The notes under the pieces were generated by a model that searched no databases, was not told the DNA's origin, and worked only from the letters and a program-made list of their open reading frames with translations. DNA of 11,360 nucleotides from Synergistaceae bacterium (GTDB lineage Bacteria > Synergistota > Synergistia > Synergistales > Synergistaceae), in assembly GCA_031274465.1 (NCBI GenBank), contig JAISQC010000171.1, positions 1 through 11,360 of the forward strand. Direction: 5' to 3'. Shown here piece after piece: positions 1-7,681 of the stretch. Position 1 is the stretch's first letter. Each line of letters opens with the position of its first letter. Position numbers and translations under genes: made by a program.

Positions 1-1
1 T

Positions 2-1195
2 TCGCCCGACCTGATAGGGCTTGTGAGGGGCGGTTGGGTCGCGGCGAGGGGCGGGAAAATATGCGCCCTTGGAACTAAGGGCGATGTCGAGCCCATGATA
101 TCGGATTCGACAGAGGTGATCGACGCCGCAGGGCGCGTCGTGGCGCCGGGCTTCGTGGATAGCCATACCCACGTAGTCTTTGGCGGAACGCGGGTCGGGG
201 AATATTTCGCCAAGATAGAAAAACTGTCCGGCGACGAGATAAAACGCCGCGGCATAAAGACGGGCATACTGACGACGCTCGAATCCACGCGCGAGCTGTC
301 CCTCGAAGAGCTGTATGAACAGACCGCCGCCCGGGTGAGCGATATGATCGCGTCGGGCACCACCACCTTGGAAAGCAAGAGCGGCTATGGCCTCGACAAG
401 GACACAGAGCTGAAACAGCTCGAAGTAAACAGGCTCTTGGAGGATAGGCTCCCCGTGAGCGTCGCGTCCACTTTTCTCGGCGCCCACGGCTGGCCTCACG
501 ATATGGCGAAAGAACGCTACATGGACTTTTTGGTGCGCGAGATGATACCTCTCGTCGGATCTTCCGGGCTTGCCGAGTTCTGCGACGCGTGGTGCGACGA
601 GGGGCACTATACCGCGAGCGAGTGCGGCGCCATACTCGAAGCCGGTTTGTCGGCCGGGCTGAAGCCGAAGCTGCACGAAGGCGGCTACTCGTACATAGGC
701 GGGGCGGAGGTAGCGTCGGATCTGAAAGCGGTCTCGGCGGATCACCTGAATTACGATCCGAAGCCGTCGCTGCGCCGCCTTGCGGAAGCCGGGGCTGTCG
801 GCGTGCCGCTTCCGGGCATCGATTTTGCCGTGGGGCATCCGCTTCCCTTTGACCCCGCGCCGATGATAGAAGAGGGTCTCGAGCTTGCCATTGCGACGAA
901 TTGCTGCCCTGGCTGCTGGTGCACTTCCATGCCGTTTATAATAATCTTGGCGTGCCGCAGGCACGGGATGTCGTCCGAACGCGCGATAAGGGCCGCGACG
1001 ATCGGAGGCGCAAAGGCGCTTGGCAGGCAGGACAGGGTGGGCTCGATAGAGACGGGCAAAGACGCCGACATCCAGATATGGGATCTCGAACGCCACGAGG
1101 ATATCGCCTATCATTACATGACGAACCCAGTGAGCGTCGTGATAAAAGGGGCGCGTGTCGTAGCGCGCGGTTCGTCCCTACTGCCGGAAAATTAA
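2..1195 (+). CDS. hutI: Imidazolonepropionase, 5' end beyond the window
   Basis: Cytoplasmic metal-dependent amidohydrolase that hydrolyses 4-imidazolone-5-propionate to N-formimino-L-glutamate, the third step of histidine breakdown. The frame is open to the left edge and upstream codons read SPDLIGLVRGG, which fits the usual N-terminal beta domain. The GTG at 23 is therefore probably an internal valine, and a few tens of residues lie outside the window. Counting from that codon as residue 1: metal motif HTH at 48-50, LGAH at 152-155, the metal His in KLHEGG at 218, and SADHL at 238-242. Family members usually read HADE and ATDxNPG; here those stretches are HEGG (218-221) and ATNCCPG (291-297), so the usual metal-ligand Asp is Asn293. 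It is a cysteine-rich, divergent version, but colinear with the family to the C-terminus. It lies 25 bases upstream of ftcD, in the same operon. The family call is firm; activity with the Asn is not certain. Confidence 0.93.
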   Translation, partial: SPDLIGLVRGGWVAARGGKICALGTKGDVEPMISDSTEVIDAAGRVVAPGFVDSHTHVVFGGTRVGEYFAKIEKLSGDEIKRRGIKTGILTTLESTRELSLEELYEQTAARVSDMIASGTTTLESKSGYGLDKDTELKQLEVNRLLEDRLPVSVASTFLGAHGWPHDMAKERYMDFLVREMIPLVGSSGLAEFCDAWCDEGHYTASECGAILEAGLSAGLKPKLHEGGYSYIGGAEVASDLKAVSADHLNYDPKPSLRRLAEAGAVGVPLPGIDFAVGHPLPFDPAPMIEEGLELAIATNCCPGCWCTSMPFIIILACRRHGMSSERAIRAATIGGAKALGRQDRVGSIETGKDADIQIWDLERHEDIAYHYMTNPVSVVIKGARVVARGSSLLPEN

Positions 1196-1220
1196 AAATC
1201 TTTAAGAAGGAGCTGGAAAA

Positions 1221-2114
1221 GTGAAAAAAATAATGCTTTGCGAACTCAACGTCAGCGAGGGAAGGGATTCCGGTAAGATAAAACAGCTCACAGGGGCTCT
1301 TTCCGCTACCCCGGGCATAACCGTCATCGAAGTCAATTCCGACAGCGACCACAACCGCAGCGTGTACTCGTGGATCGGCGAGCCGGAAAGCGTTTTGGAC
1401 GGGGCGATGAACCTGTCCAAAAAGGCCGTTGACCTCATCGACATGAGCCAGCATCACGGCAGCCATCCCCGCATGGGGGCTGTGGACGTCGCGCCGTTCA
1501 TTCCCATTCGCGGGATATCGGTAGAAGAAGCCCTCGAAACGGCGCGTAAATTCGGCAGGTTCCTGGGGGCATTGGGGGTTCCCGTCTATTATTACGAGGA
1601 CGCGGCCATGCGCCCCGAGCGGCAAAACCTGGTGGACATACGCAAGGGGCAGTACGAGGCGCTCTCGGACAAGATGAAGGACGAGGCCTGGCGCCCGGAC
1701 GAGGGCCCGTTCGCCTTCGTCCCGAAATCCGGCGCCACCGTCACGGGAGTCCGCTTCCCCCTCATAGCGTTCAACGTCAACCTGCGCACGGCCGACCTCG
1801 CGGTCGGCAAGGAGATCGCCCGCATGGTTAGGCACTCGGGCGGGGGGCTGAGATACTGCCGCGCGATAGCCCTGCGCCTGGAGGACAAGAACATGATTCA
1901 GGTATCGATGAACCTCACGAATTACGAGAAGACTCCCATCCCACTCGTCTTTGATCTAGTAAAGTCCCTTGCCGACAATTTCGGAGTGGGCATAGCCGAA
2001 AGCGAGCTCGTGGGCCCGATACCGCTTGCGGCTCTGGAGGGCGTGGTTCGCCATTGCCTTCGGGTGCGGGCGTTCACCGTGGACCAGATAGTGGAGAGCC
2101 ACCTGTTGGGGTAG
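1221..2114 (+). CDS. ftcD: Glutamate formimidoyltransferase
   Basis: Transfers the formimino group of formiminoglutamate to tetrahydrofolate, yielding glutamate and 5-formimino-THF, in the cytoplasm. The 297-residue protein matches the stand-alone bacterial form, equal to the N-terminal half of the fused animal enzyme FTCD. The start LCELNVSEGRD and the motif HHGSHPRMGAVDVAPF (78-93) are characteristic. His82 falls at the position of the catalytic histidine known from the mammalian enzyme. The start is GTG at 1221, chosen because AAGGAG lies at 1207-1212, eight bases upstream; the in-frame ATG at 1233 would be 20 bases from it. The gene follows hutI by 25 bases and ends 29 bases from the convergent hutH stop. 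The deaminase partner is a separate gene, fchA, 5.5 kb downstream. Confidence 0.95.
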   Translation: MKKIMLCELNVSEGRDSGKIKQLTGALSATPGITVIEVNSDSDHNRSVYSWIGEPESVLDGAMNLSKKAVDLIDMSQHHGSHPRMGAVDVAPFIPIRGISVEEALETARKFGRFLGALGVPVYYYEDAAMRPERQNLVDIRKGQYEALSDKMKDEAWRPDEGPFAFVPKSGATVTGVRFPLIAFNVNLRTADLAVGKEIARMVRHSGGGLRYCRAIALRLEDKNMIQVSMNLTNYEKTPIPLVFDLVKSLADNFGVGIAESELVGPIPLAALEGVVRHCLRVRAFTVDQIVESHLLG

Positions 2115-2117
2115 GCT

Positions 2118-2158
2118 CCGCTCCCGAGCGGCTTGGGGCGCCGTTACTCCAGCGCCCC
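2118..2158. terminator. Possible hairpin terminator between ftcD and hutH
   Basis: Two adjacent hairpins sit in the short gap between convergent genes. The first pairs CCGCTC (2118-2123) with GAGCGG (2126-2131). The second pairs GGGGCGC (2135-2141) with GCGCCCC (2152-2158) and overlaps the last codons of hutH. Neither is followed by a clear T-run on either strand, so intrinsic termination is uncertain. The call rests on position and on stem strength. Confidence 0.35.
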
Positions 2159-3676
2159 TACCTCCGCCTCGACAGCTTTCAGCAGCGCGCCGCTTCCGAC
2201 GAGGTCTGAAGCGGCATTTTGGTCTTTGTAGAATATGCGGTCATTTTCCATGGCCGCGACGCGCTCGCGTATGGCCTTGTACGCGGCGGAGGTGCCCTTC
2301 CCGTGCGCCCGATTCCCCTGAAGATCTATGGCTTGGGCGGCGCACATGAGCTCTATCCCCAGCACTGCGGCGACGTGGCTGACGATCGTGGAGGCTTTGC
2401 GTGCCGCAATGGTCCCCATGCTCACGTGGTCCTCTTGCCCCGCCGAGGTTGGGATCGAATCGACGCTTGCCGGATGAGCCAGCACTTTGTTTTCAGAGAC
2501 GAGGGCGGCCGCAACGTATTGCGGGATCATGAAGCCGCAGTTGATCCCCCCGTTTTTCACGAGAAAGGCAGGAAGCCCGTGGTTCGTAGCGGGGTCGATC
2601 AGCTTGGCGATGCGGCGTTCCGACACGCTTCCCACCTCCGCCATCGCGATTCCGAGCGTATCCGACGCGATCGCTATGGGCTCCCCGTGGAAATTCCCCC
2701 CAGAGAACACGTCGCCACTGTCGGTGAACACCAGCGGGTTGTCGGTCACGGCGTTCATCTCGGTCGAAATTGCCCCCTTGGCGTATTCGAGGGCGGTTTT
2801 CACCGCTCCGTGCACCTGAGGCGAGCATCGCACGGAGTACGCGTCCTGCATCCTCTCCTCGCCCTGATGCGTTGTGTACCCGCTGCCGTCGAGAAGCCTT
2901 CGGATGTTGGACGCGCTTTCGATCTGGCCCTTGTGCTTGCGGATCGCGTGGATGCGTGGGTCGAATGCGTCGATTATGCCGCGAAGCGACTCCATGGTCA
3001 GCGCGGCCGCTATGTCGGCTGATTTGAGCAGGATGGCCGAATCGTACAGGGCGTGCGCCGCCACCGACGTCATGCACTGCGTCCCGTTTATGAGGGCAAG
3101 CCCCTCTTTGGCGCGAAGCTGGATCGTCGGGATGCCCGCCATGGACATGGCCTCGCCGCCCGGCATGACCGTCCCGCGAAACTCAGCCTCCCCCAAACCG
3201 AGCATGGGAAGCACCATGTGCGAAAGCGGGCAGAGGTCGCCGCTCGAACCGACCGAGCCCTTTTCAGGGATGATAGGATGCACCCCTTTGTTCAGCATGT
3301 CAATGAGGGTCTCGATTATCCCAGGCCGGACCCCGGAAAAGCCGCCAGCCAGTGAATTGGCCCTCAGAAGAAGCATTCCGCGCGCTATGTTCCGGGGGAG
3401 CGGGTCTCCTACGCCGCAGGCGTCGGACAGGATGAGGTTGACCTGCAGCAGGTTGAGCTCGTGTTCCGGTATGGCAACGTCGGCGAAACGCCCGAAGCCC
3501 GTGTTTATGCCGTACATCGGGCGCCCTTCCGAAACAAGCGAGTCGACGACGCGCCGCGACTCCTCCACGCGTTTGCGCGCTTCATCATCGAGCGAGACTG
3601 AAGCGCCGTTCCTCGTTACGGATATGAAATCTTCCAAAGTAAGGGTTGCGCCGTCAAGCGATACGGTTTTTGCCAT
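2144..3676 (-). CDS. hutH: Histidine ammonia-lyase
   Basis: Catalyses the non-oxidative deamination of histidine to trans-urocanate and ammonia, the entry step of the pathway, in the cytoplasm as a tetramer. The length (510 residues) is normal for the family. Visible motifs are YGINTGFG (55-62), GSVGSSGDLCPLSH (140-153), NGTQ (197-200), QDAYSVRCSPQVHG (277-290, with Tyr280 and Arg283 at the positions of the Pseudomonas enzyme), NFHGEP (328-333) and QEDHVSMG (414-421). The electrophilic MIO cofactor is made from Ala-Ser-Gly in studied members; here the triad is Ser144-Ser145-Gly146. The ATG at 3676 has AAGGAG on the minus strand at 3691-3686, nine bases away. The gene is alone on its strand, divergent from fhs and convergent with ftcD, so it can be regulated separately from the rest. 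Confidence 0.95.
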   Translation of the reverse strand: MAKTVSLDGATLTLEDFISVTRNGASVSLDDEARKRVEESRRVVDSLVSEGRPMYGINTGFGRFADVAIPEHELNLLQVNLILSDACGVGDPLPRNIARGMLLLRANSLAGGFSGVRPGIIETLIDMLNKGVHPIIPEKGSVGSSGDLCPLSHMVLPMLGLGEAEFRGTVMPGGEAMSMAGIPTIQLRAKEGLALINGTQCMTSVAAHALYDSAILLKSADIAAALTMESLRGIIDAFDPRIHAIRKHKGQIESASNIRRLLDGSGYTTHQGEERMQDAYSVRCSPQVHGAVKTALEYAKGAISTEMNAVTDNPLVFTDSGDVFSGGNFHGEPIAIASDTLGIAMAEVGSVSERRIAKLIDPATNHGLPAFLVKNGGINCGFMIPQYVAAALVSENKVLAHPASVDSIPTSAGQEDHVSMGTIAARKASTIVSHVAAVLGIELMCAAQAIDLQGNRAHGKGTSAAYKAIRERVAAMENDRIFYKDQNAASDLVGSGALLKAVEAEVGALE

Positions 3677-3720
3677 TATCTGCCACTCCTTCGATGTAAG
3701 GGATGCGTGAGTTCAAAAAA

Positions 3721-3741
3721 TTTCAATGTCGCGCGCTTGCG
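3721..3741 (+). repeat. Motif shared with the DUF3798 upstream region, copy 1
   Basis: TTTCAATGTCGCGCGC followed by TTGCG lies 45 bases upstream of the hutH start codon. The second copy, at 11326-11349, has one mismatch in the 16-base core and a 3-base insertion before TTGCG. Both have the same orientation relative to a leftward gene. Function unknown; possibly a regulator site. Confidence 0.4.
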
Positions 3742-3775
3742 ACGGAACCGCGCGGCGCGGCGAACATCCGTTGAG

Positions 3776-3781
3776 ATTATA
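3776..3781 (-). promoter_or_regulatory. Candidate -10 box of the hutH promoter
   Basis: A perfect TATAAT on the minus strand lies in a TA-rich patch within GC-rich surroundings, about 95 bases upstream of the hutH start codon. No good -35 hexamer is seen 16-18 bases upstream, which suggests an activator or an alternative arrangement. The predicted leader of about 90 bases contains two small GC-rich inverted repeats: GTCGC/GCGAC at 3728-3743 and CCGCG/CGCGG at 3748-3760. Confidence 0.5.
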
Positions 3782-3884
3782 TATGGCGGCGGCAGAAACG
3801 TCTCGTGGTTTTTATGGAAAAAGAAAGTTTGAAATTTTTCGAGAAACTGGCAAGCTCTCGGTATGAATTTCGGCGTTTTGACAA

Positions 3885-3890
3885 TATAAT
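3885..3890 (+). promoter_or_regulatory. Candidate -10 box of the fhs-hutU-fchA promoter
   Basis: A perfect TATAAT lies 39 bases upstream of the fhs start codon and gives a leader of about 33 bases. The sequence 17 bases upstream (TATGAA, 3862-3867) is a poor -35. A perfect TTGACA at 3878-3883 is nearly adjacent to the -10 and cannot act as its -35 at normal spacing. Confidence 0.5.
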
Positions 3891-3929
3891 CGCAGTTGAT
3901 CCAAACTCAAAATGACGGAGGGATTGTGA

Positions 3930-5603
3930 GTGCCACATAAGACGGACATCGAAATAGCCCAGGAAGCGGCGATGGCGCCGATAGCCGAGGTCGCCGCCAA
4001 ACTTGGGATAGCCGACGGCGAGCTGGAGCTTTACGGCAAGTACAAAGCGAAGGTGGCGCGCGGGCTGTGGGACAGGATAAAAGACAGGCCAGACGGGCGC
4101 CTGATCCTCGTCACGGCGATAACTCCCACGCCGGCCGGGGAGGGGAAGACTACGACTTCCGTCGGCTTGGCGCAGGCATTGGCCCTCATCGGCAAAAAAG
4201 CGACGCTCGCCCTGCGCGAGCCGTCGCTTGGCCCGGTCTTCGGCATAAAAGGCGGGGCGGCTGGCGGAGGCTACAGCCAGGTCGTGCCGATGGAGGACAT
4301 CAACATACATTTCACAGGCGACTTTCACGCCGTCACTTCCGCGCACAACCTGCTTGCCGCCATGCTCGACAACTCGGTGCAGCAGGGGAACCGGCTCGGC
4401 ATCGACCCGAGGCGCATAGTTTTAAGGCGCGTCCTCGACATGAACGACCGCTCCCTCCGCAGGATAGTGATCGGGCTGGGCGGAAGGACAGAAGGGGTGC
4501 CGCGCGAAGACGGTTTCGACATAACCGTAGCGTCAGAGGTGATGGCCATCCTATGCCTCGCTTCCGGCGTGCAGGATCTGAAGCGCAGGCTCGGCGAGAT
4601 CATCGTGGCATATACTTATGAGGGCAAGCCGGTCCGCGCCCGGGACCTCGAAGCGCACGGCGCGATGGCGATGCTGCTGCGCGACGCCATAAAGCCGAAC
4701 CTCGTCCAAACGCTGGAACACGTCCCAGCATTCGTCCACGGGGGGCCGTTCGCCAATATAGCGCACGGCTGCAACAGCATAATGGCCACAAAGTACGGCC
4801 TAAAGCTCGCGGATTATTTCGTGACGGAGGCTGGTTTTGCGGCAGACCTGGGCGCCGAGAAATTTTTCGACATCAAATGCCGGATAGCCGGGTTGCGGCC
4901 AAACGCGGCAGTGATCGTGGCTACCATACGCGCCCTCAAAATGCACGGAGGGCTGCCCAAAGACGAACTGGCCTCGCCGAACTTGAAGTCGCTGGAAGCG
5001 GGCATCCCAAACCTCGAAAAGCACGTGGAGAACATGCTGTCGTACGGCTTGCCGGTCGTGGTGGCCATCAACGCTTTCCCGACTGACAGCGAGGAGGAGC
5101 TTCGCTTCATTGTGGAAAGGTGCGCCGCGCTGGGCGTTCCAGTGGCAAGATCGGACATCTGGGCGCAAGGCGGCGCCGGGGGGGTGGAGCTGGCGAACCT
5201 GGTGGTCGAGGCCTGCGGCAAGCCGAATGAATTTCATTTCCTGTACGACTCGGACAGCCCGCCGATGGAAAAAATAACGACGATAGCGACAAAGATCTAT
5301 GGAGCGGCCGGAGTGTCTTTCACGGACAGGGCAATGTCGGATTTGAAGCTCATCCACGAGCTTGGCTGCGACGGTTTGCTGGTCTGCATGGCAAAGACGC
5401 AGTCGTCGCTGTCGGACGACCCGAACGTGAAAGGGCGCCCCGAGGGCTTCACGCTCACGGTGCGCGAGGTGAGGCTGTCGGCCGGGGCCGGCTTCATAAT
5501 TCCGATAACCGGCACGATAATGACGATGCCGGGCCTTCCAAAGAGGCCTTCCGCCTGCGACATCGACGTGGACGAGAACGGCAGGGTGTCCGGGCTCTTT
5601 TAG
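3930..5603 (+). CDS. fhs: Formate--tetrahydrofolate ligase
   Basis: Interconverts formate, THF and ATP with 10-formyl-THF, ADP and phosphate in the cytoplasm. In this setting the likely net direction is toward formate and ATP, draining one-carbon units from histidine. The 557 residues match the usual length. Motifs in order: ATP-binding TPTPAGEGKTTT (65-76, Lys73), REPSLGPVFGIKGGAAGGG (96-114), EDINIHFTGDFHA (122-134), GGPFANIAHGCNS (271-283) and VTEAGFAADLGAEKF (298-312). The start is GTG at 3930, supported by GGAGGG at 3917-3922 seven bases upstream. It is first in an operon with hutU (28-base gap to the hutU ATG) and fchA. The 10-formyl-THF supplier, FolD, is not in this window. Confidence 0.97.
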   Translation: MPHKTDIEIAQEAAMAPIAEVAAKLGIADGELELYGKYKAKVARGLWDRIKDRPDGRLILVTAITPTPAGEGKTTTSVGLAQALALIGKKATLALREPSLGPVFGIKGGAAGGGYSQVVPMEDINIHFTGDFHAVTSAHNLLAAMLDNSVQQGNRLGIDPRRIVLRRVLDMNDRSLRRIVIGLGGRTEGVPREDGFDITVASEVMAILCLASGVQDLKRRLGEIIVAYTYEGKPVRARDLEAHGAMAMLLRDAIKPNLVQTLEHVPAFVHGGPFANIAHGCNSIMATKYGLKLADYFVTEAGFAADLGAEKFFDIKCRIAGLRPNAAVIVATIRALKMHGGLPKDELASPNLKSLEAGIPNLEKHVENMLSYGLPVVVAINAFPTDSEEELRFIVERCAALGVPVARSDIWAQGGAGGVELANLVVEACGKPNEFHFLYDSDSPPMEKITTIATKIYGAAGVSFTDRAMSDLKLIHELGCDGLLVCMAKTQSSLSDDPNVKGRPEGFTLTVREVRLSAGAGFIIPITGTIMTMPGLPKRPSACDIDVDENGRVSGLF

Positions 5604-5616
5604 GCGAAATATTAAT

Positions 5617-5622
5617 GAGGAG
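5617..5622 (+). promoter_or_regulatory. Ribosome binding site fixing the hutU start
   Basis: GAGGAG lies nine bases before the ATG at 5632. An in-frame TTG at 5623 directly abuts this site and so cannot be the start, which shortens the longest reading frame by three residues. Confidence 0.75.
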
Positions 5623-5631
5623 TTGATTAAA

Positions 5632-7644
5632 ATGTTCGACGCGACCGGAAAGGCGTTAGAAGTAAGGCTGGACTTCACGGGCGGCTTGCCAAGGGCGGCG
5701 GAGTTCGAGCCAGGGATACGGAGGGCGCCCAACAGGGGCCAGGTTTTGAGCGAATCTGAAACAGCGCTCGCCCTGAAAAACGCGCTCAGGTACATCCCGA
5801 AAGAATTCCACCGCGAGATCGCCCCTGAATTTCTGGCGGAATACCGCGAGCGCGGGAGAATCTACGGCTATCGCTTCCGCCCAAAGGGGCGAATCATCGG
5901 AAAACCGATAGGCGAATACAGGGGAAAATGCGTGGAGGCCAAGGCGTTTCAGGTGATGATCGACAACAACCTCGACTTCGACGTAGCGCTCTACCCCTAC
6001 GAGCTGGTGACATACGGCGAGACAGGGCAGGTCTGCCAGAATTGGATGCAATACCTGCTCATCAAAAAATACCTCGAAATATTGACGGACGAACAGACGC
6101 TCGTGCTGGAATCCGGGCATCCGCTGGGCATATTCAAATCCAAACAGGATTCACCGCGCGTTATTCTGACCAACGGCCTCATGGTCGGGATGTTCGACAG
6201 CCAGGAGGGTTTTTCCCGGGCTGCGGCGCTCGGGGTGGCGAATTACGGGCAGATGACCGCAGGGGGGTGGATGTACATCGGGCCGCAGGGCATCGTCCAC
6301 GGCACGTACAACACCCTGCTGAACGCGGGAAGGGAAAAACTCCGCATAGAGAAGGGAAAAGGGCTTGCGGGAAGCCTTTTCATCTCATCCGGGCTCGGCG
6401 GGATGAGCGGGGCGCAGCCGAAGGCGGCGGAAATCGCCGGGGCTGTCTCGATCATCGCGGAAGTGGACCCGTCTAGAATAGACACGAGGCACACGCAGGG
6501 CTGGGTCAAAAAGAGGACCGCCAGCTTGGACGAGGCCTTCGCATGGGCGGAGGAAGCGATGGGGCAAGGAAAGCCCCTGTCGATCGCCTTCGAGGGCAAC
6601 GTGGTCGATCTGCTCCAATACGCCCTCGATCGCGGCAAAAGGATCGATCTGCTGTCCGACCAGACGTCGTGCCATGCTGCCTACGAAGGCGGCTACTGCC
6701 CTTACGAGATCACGTTCGAAGAGCGCACGAAGATGCTGCGCTCCGATCCCTTCGAATTCAGGAAGCTCGTGGACAGAAGCCTGCGAAAGCACTTCGAGCT
6801 GATAAAGGCACTGGTCGAAAAAGGGGCGTATTTCTTCGACTACGGGAACTCATTCATGAGGGCCGTGTTCGACGCGGGCGTGCGTGAGATAGCGAAAAAC
6901 GGGTCCGACACGTATGACGGGTTCATATTCCCGTCGTATGTGGAGGACATCATGGGGCCGCTCCTCTTCGACTACGGGTATGGTCCGTTCCGCTGGGTCT
7001 GCCTGACGCGCAGGGCTGAGGACCTCCGGGCGACGGACAGGGCCGCGATGGACTGCATCGACCCGTCGAGGCGCTTTCAGGACTACGACAACTGGGCTTG
7101 GATCCGCGACGCGGAGAAGAACGAACTGGTGGTCGGCACGCAGGCTCGGATACTGTATCAGGACGAGGAGGGGCGCATGAAGATAGCGCTCAAATTCAAC
7201 GACATGGTCCGCAAGGGGGAAATAGGGCCCGTGATGATCGGGCGCGACCATCACGACGTATCCGGCACGGATTCCCCGTTCCGTGAGACGTCGAACATAA
7301 AGGACGGCAGCAACGTGATGGGGGAGATGGCCATCCAGTGCTTTGCCGGCAACTGCGCTCGCGGCATGAGCCTCGTAGCTCTGCACAACGGCGGCGGGGT
7401 CGGCACCGGAAAGGCGATAAATGGCGGGTTCGGCCTCGTTCTGGACGGGAGCGAGAGGGTGGACGGCATAATACGCTCGTCCATGAGCTGGGACGTGATC
7501 AGCGGCGTCGCGAGGCGCGCGTGGGCGAGAAACGCTCATGCGATAGAGACTATTGAGGAGTTCAACAGGAAAAGAAGCGACGGCCATATAACGCTGCCGT
7601 TCGTAGCCGACGACGAGTACCTGGCCTCGCTCGTTCGGAGTTAG
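5632..7644 (+). CDS. hutU: Urocanate hydratase, long form
   Basis: Uses tightly bound NAD+ as an electrophile to convert urocanate to 4-imidazolone-5-propionate, in the cytoplasm as a dimer. From the ATG the protein has 670 residues. That is over 100 more than the roughly 557-residue Pseudomonas type and close to the eukaryotic UROC1 length, so this is the long subfamily. Visible motifs: SGHPLGIFKS (161-170), YGQMTAGGWMYIGPQGIVHGT (205-225), the NAD-binding GLGGMSGAQPKA (254-265), YVEDIMGPLLFDYGYGPFRWVC (436-457), GRDHHDVSGTDSPFRET (537-553) and LHNGGGVGTGKA (584-595). The SDQTSCHAAYEGGYCPYEIT stretch near 342-361 replaces the short-form SDxTSAHDxxxGY region. It is the middle gene of the fhs-hutU-fchA operon. 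No truncation or frameshift is seen. Confidence 0.96.
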   Translation: MFDATGKALEVRLDFTGGLPRAAEFEPGIRRAPNRGQVLSESETALALKNALRYIPKEFHREIAPEFLAEYRERGRIYGYRFRPKGRIIGKPIGEYRGKCVEAKAFQVMIDNNLDFDVALYPYELVTYGETGQVCQNWMQYLLIKKYLEILTDEQTLVLESGHPLGIFKSKQDSPRVILTNGLMVGMFDSQEGFSRAAALGVANYGQMTAGGWMYIGPQGIVHGTYNTLLNAGREKLRIEKGKGLAGSLFISSGLGGMSGAQPKAAEIAGAVSIIAEVDPSRIDTRHTQGWVKKRTASLDEAFAWAEEAMGQGKPLSIAFEGNVVDLLQYALDRGKRIDLLSDQTSCHAAYEGGYCPYEITFEERTKMLRSDPFEFRKLVDRSLRKHFELIKALVEKGAYFFDYGNSFMRAVFDAGVREIAKNGSDTYDGFIFPSYVEDIMGPLLFDYGYGPFRWVCLTRRAEDLRATDRAAMDCIDPSRRFQDYDNWAWIRDAEKNELVVGTQARILYQDEEGRMKIALKFNDMVRKGEIGPVMIGRDHHDVSGTDSPFRETSNIKDGSNVMGEMAIQCFAGNCARGMSLVALHNGGGVGTGKAINGGFGLVLDGSERVDGIIRSSMSWDVISGVARRAWARNAHAIETIEEFNRKRSDGHITLPFVADDEYLASLVRS

Positions 7645-7668
7645 ATCGATCATTTGCTTACCGATGGG

Positions 7669-7673
7669 GGAAG
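7669..7673 (+). promoter_or_regulatory. Ribosome binding site fixing the fchA start
   Basis: GGAAG, within a GGGGGAAG run, lies eight bases before the ATG at 7682. The in-frame ATG at 7664 overlaps this run and has no comparable site upstream. A GTG at 7673 is also in frame but overlaps the site. Confidence 0.55.
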
Positions 7674-7681
7674 TGATTTCA

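Larger units (their letters stand above)
3716..3839. repeat. Inverted 11-bp AT-rich repeats flanking the divergent promoters
   Basis: AAAAATTTCAA at 3716-3726 is the exact reverse complement of TTGAAATTTTT at 3829-3839, with 102 bases between. The rightward arm continues TTGAAATTTTTCGAG, and a near copy (TGAAATTTTTTTGAG) occurs at 11175-11189 just upstream of the DUF3798 gene. The pair brackets the hutH -10 and lies upstream of the fhs -10. This could be a pair of operators for one regulator, but AT-rich tracts are common in promoter regions. Confidence 0.45.

Noticed and set aside
936..1835. Leftward frame of 299 codons opposite hutI and ftcD
   Set aside because: Overlaps two confidently identified genes on the other strand and has low-complexity, arginine-rich shadow composition.
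3878..3890. TTGACA directly followed by TATAAT as a consensus promoter
   Set aside because: Only one base separates the two hexamers, far below the 16-18 needed, so they cannot be the -35 and -10 of the same promoter. Only the TATAAT was kept as a candidate.
3677..3929. Folate (THF) riboswitch upstream of fhs
   Set aside because: The leader from the predicted start to fhs is only about 33 bases, too short for the aptamer, and no matching fold was recognised in the rest of the region.
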